33,939 nucleotides of DNA from Leucothrix mucor (GTDB taxonomy: Bacteria > Pseudomonadota > Gammaproteobacteria > Thiotrichales > Thiotrichaceae): contig DQSN01000199.1 of the NCBI GenBank assembly GCA_015663245.1, forward strand, positions 1 to 33,939. Reading direction: 5' to 3'. This document shows, in pieces, positions 1-8,932 of this stretch (the first letter of the stretch is position 1; each line of letters begins with the position of its first letter). The notes beneath the pieces were generated by a model. The model had not been told where the DNA came from, did no database searches, and was given only the letters and a program-made list of their open reading frames with translations. Made by a program: the position numbers and the translations under genes.

Positions 1-457
1 ACAGCTTTATTCGTGACTTTGTTACATCATCCGTATCACTAACCTGTTGCGAACAGTCATACAACGCAAGGTATTCAAAGTTTGATAGAACGGATATTTT
101 TAACTTTGCTGTAAATCCATATCGACGCACCTATTTCGCCGCATCATTATTTATTTCAACTTTTACAGAGGGTTTTTTGGCTTCTACAAAGAGTTTTCGC
201 TCAGAAAACAAGCGGAATGTATAGTCTGGTTTTTTGGTATTAGAGGTTGCATCCGCTTTTAACGACTCTTCAAGTAAAACCTCTCGTTCATGAGTATTTG
301 TCCCTTTTTCATTTTTAACATCCCAGCCAAGCAGCTCAAAAAAAGGATCTAAAAAATCAGCTCGGAGCTGTGTTTCGTTATAAACTGGACTTAAATACGC
401 ATCTCTATCATCTTCGTATTTTTTAACTAATTGTCTAATCTTGTTTTTAATGCGCAT
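1..457 (-). pseudogene. Restriction endonuclease-like gene, 5' part, interrupted by in-frame TAG
   Basis: The first 108 codons (457 down to 131) encode the N-terminal nuclease domain of a large restriction enzyme, of the type I HsdR-N or Eco57I-like class. The PD-(D/E)XK core is visible as KPDYTF followed by KLFVEAKKP, with the acidic residue and the E-x-K pair in place. The frame then meets TAG at 131-133, directly after NNDAAK. Beyond it the same frame reads VRRYGFTAKLKISVLSNFEY and on to the window edge without another stop, which is what family members continue with. In homologues a Gln usually sits between AAK and the hydrophobic-RRYG stretch, so a CAG-to-TAG change is the simplest explanation. 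The start ATG at 457 has AGG five bases upstream. The gene runs off the window, so its remaining domains and any methylase partner are not visible. A sequencing error or a suppressed stop are the alternatives. Confidence 0.75.
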
Positions 458-850
458 AGTGACCTGAAATAAACTGACATAGGCTAGTTTATATCAATTA
501 TTTTGTATAATCTGGAGTATTTTCTCTATCAAAGGAGCGAATACTCTCATCAAATGAGCTATTCGTATAACTCTTTACGAGTTGGTAGTTTAGACTCAAG
601 TTGATATTTGGTGCTCCCCTTTTTTCTTCCCTCTGTGTTAGGTTTCAGGTTGCTTACGGCTGAGCAACAGATTTGAAGAAGTCGCTAATATTATGTTGCA
701 GAGACATTATGATTGAAATGTTATACACTGAAATTCTTCTACGAAAAGGCGTAAATCATAAGAGTTGATCGCCGCAGAGGAAAAGCCGACTCTAAAACTT
801 CTTCAAGTTAGATGGCATCTAAATAACAATTTTGACCGTAAGACAACAAT
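458..850. other. Intergenic region between broken nuclease gene and copper operon
   Basis: These 393 bases separate two divergent genes and must hold promoters for both. No convincing ORF, RNA gene or CueR/CusR-type dyad was recognised. A TATAAT box near 505 lacks a good -35. Short inverted repeats are present (GAGTATT/AATACTC around 511-547 and AACTC-TTTAC-GAGTT near 571-585), together with AACTT-CTTC-AAGTT near 798-811. None is strong enough to name a regulator. Confidence 0.4.
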
Positions 851-1189
851 ATGCAGCGTATAACCTCCTTTTTACTGATGTTAATCATGACGGCACTTCC
901 CGTGTTCTCTATTGCTGCGCCTGCCCTTCATCAAAATATGACGCATGCTAGTCCAGTAACAACTGCTTTAGATAAAATTCAAGCAGTGACTGCTACAGCT
1001 CATGACTGCTGTCAAACACTTGAGTTGTCGTGTGATTGTGATAATGGTCAATCTAGTTATTCTGCAATTCACTCACTGACGAATATCGCCACTACGCACA
1101 GTCGTACTGTATTCAAAAACTCCCTAATAACTACTCTTAGTTACTTCCGTTCTGATTCTCTTTATCGCCCCCCAATAGCCGTTATTTAA
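851..1189 (+). CDS. Small secreted Cys/His-rich protein of a copper operon
   Basis: The protein has 112 residues with a clear Sec signal peptide (MQRITSFLLMLIMTALPVFS, cleavage near IAA-AP), so it should be periplasmic. The mature part carries HDCC and, ten residues later, CDCD, both plausible soft-metal sites. It ends in SLYRPPIAVI. A C-terminal YRPP motif after a Cys/His region is typical of small proteins found at the head of copper-resistance operons (the CopL/DUF2946-like class), and this similarity is the only family clue. It lies 168 bp upstream of the cusB-like gene on the same strand, with a possible attenuator in between. A metal-sensing, chaperone or leader role is inference from context. 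The start was chosen because the signal peptide begins there. Confidence 0.65.
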   Translation: MQRITSFLLMLIMTALPVFSIAAPALHQNMTHASPVTTALDKIQAVTATAHDCCQTLELSCDCDNGQSSYSAIHSLTNIATTHSRTVFKNSLITTLSYFRSDSLYRPPIAVI

Positions 1190-1305
1190 ATAATCCTCTT
1201 CGGTTTTCTCAAAGATTAAAACACTGTCGTAATGTTGTTTTCCATCCAAGGTTAACGCGCAATTATTGTTTAATCTGCAAAAATTTAATTGAGAATACCC
1301 AAAAT

Positions 1306-1328
1306 TCACCCTATTAACGGGTGATTTT
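1306..1328 (+). terminator. Hairpin with short T-run before cusB (attenuator-like)
   Basis: TCACCC (1306-1311), loop TATTAAC and GGGTGA (1319-1324) form a six-pair stem followed by TTTT. The flanking AAAA/TTTT can extend the stem with one bulge. It ends 29 bases before the cusB-like start, so it could terminate the upstream small gene or attenuate entry into the efflux genes. This was found by eye only. Confidence 0.4.
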
Positions 1329-1357
1329 CTGACGATAAAAAATATATCGGGCTATTT

Positions 1358-2815
1358 ATGAAATTTTTAATAAAGACAATTATCTTTTTAGTATTGCTGG
1401 CAGCTTTAACGGTAATGGGCATTTGGCTTATTAACGACAATCCTAAACTTGAAAAAATATATGATGATTCGATAGGACAATTCACAGGACAAACATTTGA
1501 TCAAACGTTTGATATTGTCGCCAACGACAGCCTAGAAGAGCATGTTGATCGTCATAATGATCCTACTTATGTTTGTCCGATGCATCCGCAAATTATCAAA
1601 GGTGAGCCAAGTAATTGCCCGATTTGTGGCATGGATTTAGTCTTAAAAAGCCCCGTTAAACCCAAGCCTGTAAAGAAAGCTGAATCTCCTAAAGAAAAGA
1701 AAATTCTTTACTGGGTTGCGCCAATGGACGCTAATTACCGCCGCGATGAGCCAGGAAAATCACTCATGGGCATGGACTTAGTACCTGTTTACGAAACAAA
1801 CACAAATACTGATGATGACGATGGTTTACCACAGATAACCATTAATGCCAGCATTGCGCAAAACATGGGGGTGCGTATTGAAAAAGCACAGCGACGTAGC
1901 TTGTCACGCACCATCAAAACCATTGGTTCGGTAACTTATAACGAAGATACTTTGCATCATGTGCATGTACGTTCTAATGGTTGGGTCGAGCATGTTAATA
2001 CCCGCTCACTTGGCGATAAGGTCAGTAAGGGAAAGGTGCTATTAGAATATTATTCACCCGATATTCTTGCGGCACAAAAAGACCTGATAGTTGCCAGAAG
2101 AGCTAGCTCTGTTATCTCAGGAAGACGCGGCACATCACTTAGCGAAGCTTCTAAAACAAGGTTACGTGATCTCAGCGTGCCACAAAGTGTGATTAATAAA
2201 ATAGTACGCACAGGAAAATCACAAAACCGTATCCCGATTATTGCCAAGCATGATGGTGTCGTGGTTAGTGTCGGCATTCGTGATGGCATGTATATCACGC
2301 CAACCACCGAGCTTTACACCATTGCCGATTTATCCACCGTATGGGTCATTGTGGATGTGTTCGAGCATCAACTCACTTGGGTTAAAGTTGGTAATAGAGC
2401 AGAGATAAAAGTCCAAGGCATTCCTGCGAAGACGTGGAAAGGTGTGATCGATTATATCTACCCCGAGCTCAATCCCAGCACACGCACTCTAAAAATCCGC
2501 CTAAAATTCAATTCACCTAAGCAGCAGCTAAAACCCAATATGTTTGCCGACGTTACCCTGTATAACGATAGTAAACAGGCTTTAAGCATTCCTTCCGAAG
2601 CCATCATTTATTATGAAAATAGCCCACGCGTGGTTAAGCGTATTGACGATGGGCAGTACCAACCCGTCGAGATTAAAATAGGTTTGAAATCTGAAGGGCA
2701 CGTTGAGGTATTAGAAGGTATTAGTGAAGGCGATGAGATACTGGTTTCAGGGCAATTTATGATTGATTCCGAAAGTAATCTACAAGCCAGTTTTAGACGA
2801 CTTAGCGGCAAATAA
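1358..2815 (+). CDS. cusB: Heavy-metal RND efflux periplasmic adaptor (CusB-like)
   Basis: This 485-residue membrane-fusion protein should link the inner-membrane pump to the outer-membrane channel and hand over Cu(I)/Ag(I) in the periplasm. Residues 1-24 form a membrane anchor or signal. Residues 71-95 are a heavy-metal-binding domain of the YHS-like type, YVCPMHPQII...NCPICGMDLV, with Cys73, Met75, His76, Cys87, Cys90 and Met92. A second, Cys-less copy follows (YWVAPMD...GMDLVPVY, about 118-145), as is common in CusB proteins. The rest is the usual barrel-sandwich, alpha-hairpin and beta-barrel region, including NASIAQNMGVRIEKAQ and the VSGQFMIDSESNL ending. The cusA-like gene begins 15 bp downstream. 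Metal specificity (copper/silver rather than zinc/cobalt) is inferred from the Met/Cys-rich N-domain and the CusA-type pump. Confidence 0.93.
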   Translation: MKFLIKTIIFLVLLAALTVMGIWLINDNPKLEKIYDDSIGQFTGQTFDQTFDIVANDSLEEHVDRHNDPTYVCPMHPQIIKGEPSNCPICGMDLVLKSPVKPKPVKKAESPKEKKILYWVAPMDANYRRDEPGKSLMGMDLVPVYETNTNTDDDDGLPQITINASIAQNMGVRIEKAQRRSLSRTIKTIGSVTYNEDTLHHVHVRSNGWVEHVNTRSLGDKVSKGKVLLEYYSPDILAAQKDLIVARRASSVISGRRGTSLSEASKTRLRDLSVPQSVINKIVRTGKSQNRIPIIAKHDGVVVSVGIRDGMYITPTTELYTIADLSTVWVIVDVFEHQLTWVKVGNRAEIKVQGIPAKTWKGVIDYIYPELNPSTRTLKIRLKFNSPKQQLKPNMFADVTLYNDSKQALSIPSEAIIYYENSPRVVKRIDDGQYQPVEIKIGLKSEGHVEVLEGISEGDEILVSGQFMIDSESNLQASFRRLSGK

Positions 2816-2830
2816 TCGGGGGATATAACC

Positions 2831-5800
2831 ATGCTTGCAAATATAATAGAAGCCTCGATCCGCAACCGTATTTTAGTCATGATGATGACTGCATTGCTTA
2901 CAGTATGGGGATTGGTATCGCTATCAAATACACCGCTGGATGCTATTCCTGACTTGTCTGATGTTCAGGTTATTGTAAAAACTAGCTTCCCTGGACAAGT
3001 ACCACAAGTGGTCGAAGATCAAGTTACTTATCCTATTACCACCACCATGTTAAGTGTTCCAAAAGCTACAGCAGTGCGTGGATTTTCCTTTTTTGGTGAT
3101 TCTTACGTTTATGTGATTTTTGAAGATGGTACGGATATTTATTGGGCGCGAGCGCGCGTTCAAGAATATCTAACTCAAGCTGCTAGTCAACTACCTGATG
3201 GTGTTGAACCTCGTTTAGGTCCTGATGCCACGGGAGTTGGCTGGGTGTATGAGTATGCTCTTGTTGATAGAAGCAATACTCACGATTTATCGCAACTACG
3301 TTCTTTGCAAGACTGGTTCTTAAAGTACGAGCTACAAACGGTTAAGGGTGTCTCCGAAATTGCCACCATTGGCGGCATGGTTAAGCAGTATCAAGTGATT
3401 GCTGACCCTGATAGTTTGCGGGCTTACAATATTACTTTAGAGCAACTGAAAACTGCAATTCAGCGTGCTAATCAAGAAACCAGTGGTTCGGTGATGGAGC
3501 TGGGCGAAGCTGAATATATGATTAGCTCCAAAGGCTATCTGAAAAATGTTAGTGATATTGAAACCATTCCTGTGAGCTTAAACAAAGCCACAGGTTCGCC
3601 GATTCTCCTGCGTGATATTGCCAAAGTTCGCATAGGCCCACAAATGCGGCGCGGAATAGCCGAGTTAGATGGTGAAGGTGAAGTGGTGGGCGGTATTGTG
3701 GTGATGCGCTATGGTGAGAATGCCTTACAAGTCATTAAAGATGTTAAAATAAAAATAGAGCAACTGAGGGCAGGTTTGCCCAAAGGTGTAGAGATTGTTA
3801 CTACCTATGATCGTTCTAAATTAATTTTAAGTGCGGTCGATAACCTCAAAGTTAAACTGCTAGAAGAGTTTGCGGTGGTGGCGATTGTTTGCTTAGTCTT
3901 TTTGTTCCATCTGCGTTCTGCATTGGTTGCTATTCTCAGCTTGCCGATTGGGATTATGGCAGCATTTATCGTTATGCAGCAGCAAGGCATCAATGCCAAT
4001 ATCATGTCACTAGGAGGGATCGCAATTGCTATTGGAGCGATGATTGATGCGGCAATTGTGATGATCGAAAATGCCCATAAACATCTGGAGTATTACAAAG
4101 AAAAGTATGGAAAAATGCCCACAGGTCAGGATCATTGGCGGGTTATCAGCAAGGCATCAATTGAAGTTGGTCCTGCCTTATTCTTCTCCTTATTGATTAT
4201 TACTTTGAGTTTTGTGCCTATCTTCTTTCTTGAAGCACAGGAGGGTCGTTTATTCTCGCCACTCGCCTTTACTAAAACTTATTCAATGGCGGCTGCGGCT
4301 GGCTTATCCATTACCTTAGTACCTATTTTAATGGGCTATTTAATACGTGGAAATTTGCCCAAAGAAAGTAGCAATCCGCTATCAGCTTTTTTAATTGGGG
4401 TTTATCGCCCTTTACTTAAAGCCTGTTTGTCAGCGCCTTGGCTCACCATTTTCGCCTCATTCTTGATTATGTTATCTGCTTTTATTCCCTTACAAAATAT
4501 CGGCAGTGAATTTATGCCTGAGTTGGAAGAAGGCGATCTCTTGTATATGCCAACTACACTCCCTGGTATCTCGATTGGTAAGGCGCGCGAGTTGTTAATG
4601 CAAACAGATAAGTTAATTAAAACCATGCCAGAAGTAGAGCGGGTATTTGGTAAAGTCGGACGAGCAGAAACTGCCACCGACCCAGCGCCTTTAACCATGC
4701 TTGAAACCACCATTATGCTCAAACCCAAGAGTGAATGGCGCAAAGGCATGACCTTGAAAAAACTGATTGCTGAACTTGATGCGCTAGCCAAATTCCCTGG
4801 ACTAACAAATGCATGGGTGCAACCCATCAAAACTCGTATTGATATGTTGGCAACAGGTATTAAAACACCTGTTGGTATCAAAATCGCAGGGCAAGATTTA
4901 AAAGTCATCGAACAAATCGGTAAAGATATAGAAGCAATTTTGCAGGATGTTCCTGGCACCGCCTCGGTATTTTCAGAGCGTGTTTCGGGTGGACGTTATA
5001 TTGAGATTATTCCTGATCGTGTCACTGCGGCGCGTTTCGGTCTTAATATTGCCGATATTCAAACCATTATCAGCTCAGCTGTCGGTGGTGCAAATATCAC
5101 GCAAACAGTGGAAGGCTTAGAACGCTATCCTGTGAACCTGCGTTATCCACGTCATACCCGTGATGATATTGACAAGTTGATGGAATTACCACTAGTGACA
5201 CCTTCTGGCGCACATATTCCACTATCGCGTGTAGCAAGCATTCGCTTTAGCGAAGGTCCACCGATGATCAAAACCGAAAATGCACGTTTAAATGGCTGGG
5301 TCTTTGTGGATATTCGCGATGTTGACCTTGGTGGCTATGTTGAAAGTGCGCGTCAAAAACTCCAAGATACGCTAAAACTTCCCCCAGGATATTCCGTCAC
5401 ATGGGCAGGTCAATATGAGTACTTATTACGTGTGAAAGATAAGCTATCACTGGTTATACCCATGATGTTATTGATTATCTTATTGTTACTCTATATGACT
5501 TTTCGCAGTATGACTGCTGCGATGATTATTATGCTATCGCTACCTTTCGCTTTGGCGGGTGGTATTTGGTATCTCTATATTTTGGACTTCAACTTTTCAG
5601 TCGCCGTTGCGGTTGGCTTTATTGCTTTAGCGGGGGTCTCCGCCGAGTTTGGCGTTATCATGTTAATTTATTTAAACAATGCTTTAGGGGAGCGGCATAT
5701 AGCAGGAAACCTAAAAACAATCACTGACCTTAAAGACAGCATCATGGAAGGTGCAGTAATGCGTGTGCGTCCTAAAGCCATGACCGTTGCGGTCATTATT

Positions 5801-5992
5801 GCAGGGTTAGTGCCGATTATGATTGGCACTGGCACTGGCTCAGATGTGATGAAGCGTATAGCCGCTCCCATGATCGGCGGCATGATTACTGCACCGCTAC
5901 TTTCCCTTTTTGTTATCCCCGCCATTTACCTTATCTGGAAGCGATCACCGTTAAAAAACAGCCGTGCCGATAAGAAGCAGGAGAAAAAATAA
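2831..5992 (+). CDS. cusA: Cu(I)/Ag(I)-type RND efflux pump (CusA-like)
   Basis: This 1053-residue proton-driven inner-membrane pump of the HME-RND family has the usual full length. The start is the ATG after GGGGGATATAACC. TM4 carries the proton-relay motif GAMIDAAIVMIENAHKHLE, with the essential Asp at about residue 406 (Asp405 in E. coli CusA). The family signature TRIDMLATGIKTPVGIKI is present and supplies one of the periplasmic substrate-site methionines. Further Met residues occur in PLTMLETTIMLKP. The N-terminal TM, two large periplasmic loops and the C-terminal TM block (ending VIPAIYLIWKR) are intact. It lies between the adaptor and two outer-membrane factors and should form the tripartite exporter with them. 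Monovalent copper/silver is the best-supported substrate by motif, though this is family inference. Confidence 0.95.
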   Translation: MLANIIEASIRNRILVMMMTALLTVWGLVSLSNTPLDAIPDLSDVQVIVKTSFPGQVPQVVEDQVTYPITTTMLSVPKATAVRGFSFFGDSYVYVIFEDGTDIYWARARVQEYLTQAASQLPDGVEPRLGPDATGVGWVYEYALVDRSNTHDLSQLRSLQDWFLKYELQTVKGVSEIATIGGMVKQYQVIADPDSLRAYNITLEQLKTAIQRANQETSGSVMELGEAEYMISSKGYLKNVSDIETIPVSLNKATGSPILLRDIAKVRIGPQMRRGIAELDGEGEVVGGIVVMRYGENALQVIKDVKIKIEQLRAGLPKGVEIVTTYDRSKLILSAVDNLKVKLLEEFAVVAIVCLVFLFHLRSALVAILSLPIGIMAAFIVMQQQGINANIMSLGGIAIAIGAMIDAAIVMIENAHKHLEYYKEKYGKMPTGQDHWRVISKASIEVGPALFFSLLIITLSFVPIFFLEAQEGRLFSPLAFTKTYSMAAAAGLSITLVPILMGYLIRGNLPKESSNPLSAFLIGVYRPLLKACLSAPWLTIFASFLIMLSAFIPLQNIGSEFMPELEEGDLLYMPTTLPGISIGKARELLMQTDKLIKTMPEVERVFGKVGRAETATDPAPLTMLETTIMLKPKSEWRKGMTLKKLIAELDALAKFPGLTNAWVQPIKTRIDMLATGIKTPVGIKIAGQDLKVIEQIGKDIEAILQDVPGTASVFSERVSGGRYIEIIPDRVTAARFGLNIADIQTIISSAVGGANITQTVEGLERYPVNLRYPRHTRDDIDKLMELPLVTPSGAHIPLSRVASIRFSEGPPMIKTENARLNGWVFVDIRDVDLGGYVESARQKLQDTLKLPPGYSVTWAGQYEYLLRVKDKLSLVIPMMLLIILLLLYMTFRSMTAAMIIMLSLPFALAGGIWYLYILDFNFSVAVAVGFIALAGVSAEFGVIMLIYLNNALGERHIAGNLKTITDLKDSIMEGAVMRVRPKAMTVAVIIAGLVPIMIGTGTGSDVMKRIAAPMIGGMITAPLLSLFVIPAIYLIWKRSPLKNSRADKKQEKK

Positions 5993-5993
5993 G

Positions 5994-7262
5994 ATGAAAA
6001 TTAAAATGATTCCATTCTTCTCGGCAGTATTTGCCATCAGCTTAATGATAAATACAGTGGTAGCAGCTCAAGTGCCTATTACGCCATTTAATCAATTGGT
6101 GAAAATAGCTATCAACAATAATTCCACACTTAAAGCGAAGCAATTGGCATGGAAAAGCTTGATTCAGCAGTATCCACAGGCAACTGCCTTAAATGATCCA
6201 CGCTTGGTATACAGCGAGTCACTGCGCCCTATTGAAACCCGCCTTGGACCACAAGAACGAGCGCTCTCTATTAATCAAAAAATTCCATACCCTGGTAAAC
6301 TTGCGCTCAAAGGTGAGGTAGTTAAGCAAAGGATAGAAATTGCTAAACTGCGTTATGACCAAGCCAGTCGTGATTTGATTGTTGACTTGAAAAAGTCCTA
6401 CCATGAGTTGGTTTATCTGGAAAATGCGATAAAACTGAGCTTAAGAAATAAAAAATCTCTCGAAAAAATTACCCGTATTTCCACGTTTGATTATGCCGCT
6501 AATATTAGCAGCCTTAACGATGTCGCTAAGGCACAAAGCCAGTATGCGCAAGTTGCCTACGATGTACAGTTGCTAGAAGAGTTACGCTCAACTGAGAATA
6601 CACGTATAAATACTCTGCTTAATCGTAACCCTGAACAGGTATTTAGAATTAATAGTGCAGTGCGCAAACCCGCAAAATTACCACATTCATTAAAAAGCTT
6701 GTATCAATGGGCTGAGTCGAATGATGAGTTGAAAATTGCTGATGTGATGATTAAGCAGGGGGAGCTTAAAAAGCAGTTATCTCAGTATGCTAGTCGCCCT
6801 GATTTTGATTTTGGTTTGCGCTATACGCAGATAGGTAGCACTAATATTGCGGGACTAGAAGATAATAGCCGTGATGGTATCGCGGTAAGTATTGGTATTA
6901 ATATCCCGCTGAATCTTTCTAAAAATAAGGCGATAAAAGAGCAGGCAAGATTGGAGCAGTTAAGAAGTATTGAAGATAAAAAATCTTTAATGAGCACACT
7001 TAAAAATAAGGTGAAAGGTGTGTATTTTAAATTAAATAACTCGCACCGATTAATCACTTTATATGGCAATAATCTTATCCCTCAGGCAAATCGTGCCATG
7101 CATATTGCCGAGCTACAGTATCGAGAAAATAAAGGTTCTATTGCCAAATATGTAGAGACTCAGTCAACATGGCTTAACTTTCAATTAGCCTATCACCGCG
7201 CCTTGGCAGATTACGCTAAAAGCATTGCGGAAATGGAAAAACTAACGGGGAGAAAACTGTGA
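5994..7262 (+). CDS. Outer-membrane efflux channel, TolC family (first of two)
   Basis: This is the outer-membrane factor of the exporter, forming the trimeric channel that docks on CusA/CusB. The frame is open from 5964 inside cusA, but the ATG at 5994 is preferred. It follows the cusA stop (5990-5992) and has CAGGAG ten bases upstream. From there the 422-residue product starts with a Sec signal peptide (MKIKMIPFFSAVFAISLMIN, cleavage near VVAAQ) and has no lipobox. The duplicated TolC alpha-helical repeats are recognisable: FNQLVKIAINNNSTLKAKQL, the conserved FPG-like IPYPGKLALKGEV, and the second-half GLRYTQIG...INIPLNL. It is slightly short for the family but looks complete. It overlaps the next gene by 4 bp (GTGA), implying translational coupling. 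Confidence 0.85.
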   Translation: MKIKMIPFFSAVFAISLMINTVVAAQVPITPFNQLVKIAINNNSTLKAKQLAWKSLIQQYPQATALNDPRLVYSESLRPIETRLGPQERALSINQKIPYPGKLALKGEVVKQRIEIAKLRYDQASRDLIVDLKKSYHELVYLENAIKLSLRNKKSLEKITRISTFDYAANISSLNDVAKAQSQYAQVAYDVQLLEELRSTENTRINTLLNRNPEQVFRINSAVRKPAKLPHSLKSLYQWAESNDELKIADVMIKQGELKKQLSQYASRPDFDFGLRYTQIGSTNIAGLEDNSRDGIAVSIGINIPLNLSKNKAIKEQARLEQLRSIEDKKSLMSTLKNKVKGVYFKLNNSHRLITLYGNNLIPQANRAMHIAELQYRENKGSIAKYVETQSTWLNFQLAYHRALADYAKSIAEMEKLTGRKL

Positions 7263-8812
7263 AGTATCCAACTAAGAAATTCATAGTAATAGCCCTGCCA
7301 CTGCTTGGTGTGATTGGATTATCTGCTTGTAGCAGCATCAAACCAAAGACTAATACCTTGCAGCGTTTGCAGTACGAAGCAGATCATCATCAATATTCTA
7401 GCTATGTAAAAAACAACCTAAGTCCTCAGGCTGCTATTAGCTCTGCGCATGTAAAAAAATACCCTGTTAATACGGGCAACATCAGCCGCTTCTTAGCGGT
7501 TGAGAAAAAACGAATGACTCAACATAAAAAACGCTCTCATGGGAGTATTAGGTCGGTTGTAGGGCGTAATGGTTTGTATACGCCATCATCTGCCTCACGG
7601 CAAAAATCAGCTATAAAAAACAGCTTAAAACAAACAGCACCTTTAAGTGCAGTTTTAAGCATCGCATTAAGAAATAATTTGGATATTAAAAGCAGCCAAC
7701 AAACTGCACTTGCTAGCTTGTCTAAATATGATCAGGTGAGTGCTTTGGATGATATGTTGGTGCAATACTCGGCATTCACAAAAGACATAAACCTTACGGG
7801 AAGTACGCAGAAACATAATAAATCAGTTAGCTCAGGATTCCCCTTTCCTGGCTTAACCGCATTAAAAGCATCCATTATTGATCAGTCTGTAGAGTCTTCT
7901 CGCTTGCAGCTAAAACAAACAGTGCAAGATGTGATTACTCAGGTACGCATTGCTTATTATGAGCTGCAATATGCCCAGCAAGAAAGCAGCCTCACCTTGC
8001 AAAATAACAAACTGTTACAATCCCTTAAAGAGGAGCTGGAAAATGCTTATGCGAGCAATACCTCAAGCTTAAATGAAATATTACAGATTGATATTGAAAT
8101 TGAAGAAAATAGAAACAGCAACCGTATCGCCAAGAATAAGCAACAGGCTCAACAAGCACGTTTAAACGCACTGCTTAATCTAGATTCGACCTTTAAGCTG
8201 GGAAGGTTAGATGCTTTAAAGCCCGTTAGAATGACAAGGAACGCTCAACAATTATTAATAATCGCTAAAAATAAGCGTGTGGAGATTGCTCGTTTACGCT
8301 CTAATTTAAAGAAGATGAAGCGTATTATTCAGCTATCTGAAAAACGTTTTTATCCAGATTTTGATGCAGGCTATAGCCGCTTCCAAAACCGTACAAGCCA
8401 GCAGGTCGGAAGTAACGCCAATCGAGATGCTTTCTCTAAGCGCCCTAAGATCAAAAGCAATGGATTCTTTGCCAAGAACGATGCGTATTTAACGGAAACA
8501 AAATTAAAATACAAAGCTTTGCAAGCGAAGATCAACGCCCTGAATACCAAAACAGCCGATGATATTCAGCAAGCTTTATCCAGTTATCAAACACAAAAGA
8601 ACCACTACACACTTTACCAATCCAAAATATTGCCTAAGGCAAAAGAGTCATTAGAACTGGCTAAAAATGATTTTGAAGCAGGCGAAGGCGGTTTAGCTAA
8701 CATCATCAGCTCACAACAAATGGTGCTTAATTATCGCTTGCTAGTCTTTAAAGCCACTGCGGGAATGAATGTGAATGTGGCAAAGTTGAAGCGCATAGTG
8801 GGGGAGAGTTAG
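7259..8812 (+). CDS. Outer-membrane efflux lipoprotein, TolC family (second of two)
   Basis: This is a second outer-membrane factor of 517 residues. The start is GTG at 7259, overlapping the previous stop by 4 bp. The N-terminus is a lipoprotein signal with lipobox LSAC (Cys24 region of MKYPTKKFIVIALPLLGVIG-LSACSS), unlike its upstream neighbour. About 100 residues of Lys/Ser-rich linker with little family similarity precede the TolC core, which begins near VLSIALRNNLDIKSSQQTAL. Elements parallel to the first factor are visible: SKYDQVSALDD, FPFPGLTALKASI and YYELQYAQQES. The end keeps the GGLANIISSQQMVLNYR type of terminal helix. Whether it replaces, alternates with or mixes with the first factor in the complex is unknown. 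The convergent bufferin-like operon ends 121 bp further on. Confidence 0.82.
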   Translation: MKYPTKKFIVIALPLLGVIGLSACSSIKPKTNTLQRLQYEADHHQYSSYVKNNLSPQAAISSAHVKKYPVNTGNISRFLAVEKKRMTQHKKRSHGSIRSVVGRNGLYTPSSASRQKSAIKNSLKQTAPLSAVLSIALRNNLDIKSSQQTALASLSKYDQVSALDDMLVQYSAFTKDINLTGSTQKHNKSVSSGFPFPGLTALKASIIDQSVESSRLQLKQTVQDVITQVRIAYYELQYAQQESSLTLQNNKLLQSLKEELENAYASNTSSLNEILQIDIEIEENRNSNRIAKNKQQAQQARLNALLNLDSTFKLGRLDALKPVRMTRNAQQLLIIAKNKRVEIARLRSNLKKMKRIIQLSEKRFYPDFDAGYSRFQNRTSQQVGSNANRDAFSKRPKIKSNGFFAKNDAYLTETKLKYKALQAKINALNTKTADDIQQALSSYQTQKNHYTLYQSKILPKAKESLELAKNDFEAGEGGLANIISSQQMVLNYRLLVFKATAGMNVNVAKLKRIVGES

Positions 8813-8843
8813 GGATATTACATTTGCCACTTACTTAAAGCGA

Positions 8844-8864
8844 CTTCCTAGGAGACCTAGGAGG
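8844..8864. terminator. Hairpin between convergent operons
   Basis: CTTCCTAGG, loop AGA, then CCTAGGAGG make a nine-pair stem with one T-G wobble. The same bases also read as a direct repeat of CCTAGGAG. It sits between the converging OMF and DUF2063 genes, where a two-way terminator is expected. No T-run follows on either strand, so the function is uncertain. Confidence 0.4.
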
Positions 8865-8932
8865 CTAATTTCCTCTTACACAATCTATCAGGAGTACGTC
8901 ACATTAGTTTCCAAAGCAGACCCAAAGACTAC

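Noticed and set aside
4402-4959. 185-codon minus-strand ORF inside cusA
   Set aside because: It is a shadow of the cusA reading frame, with cusA motifs intact on the plus strand and no ribosome site.
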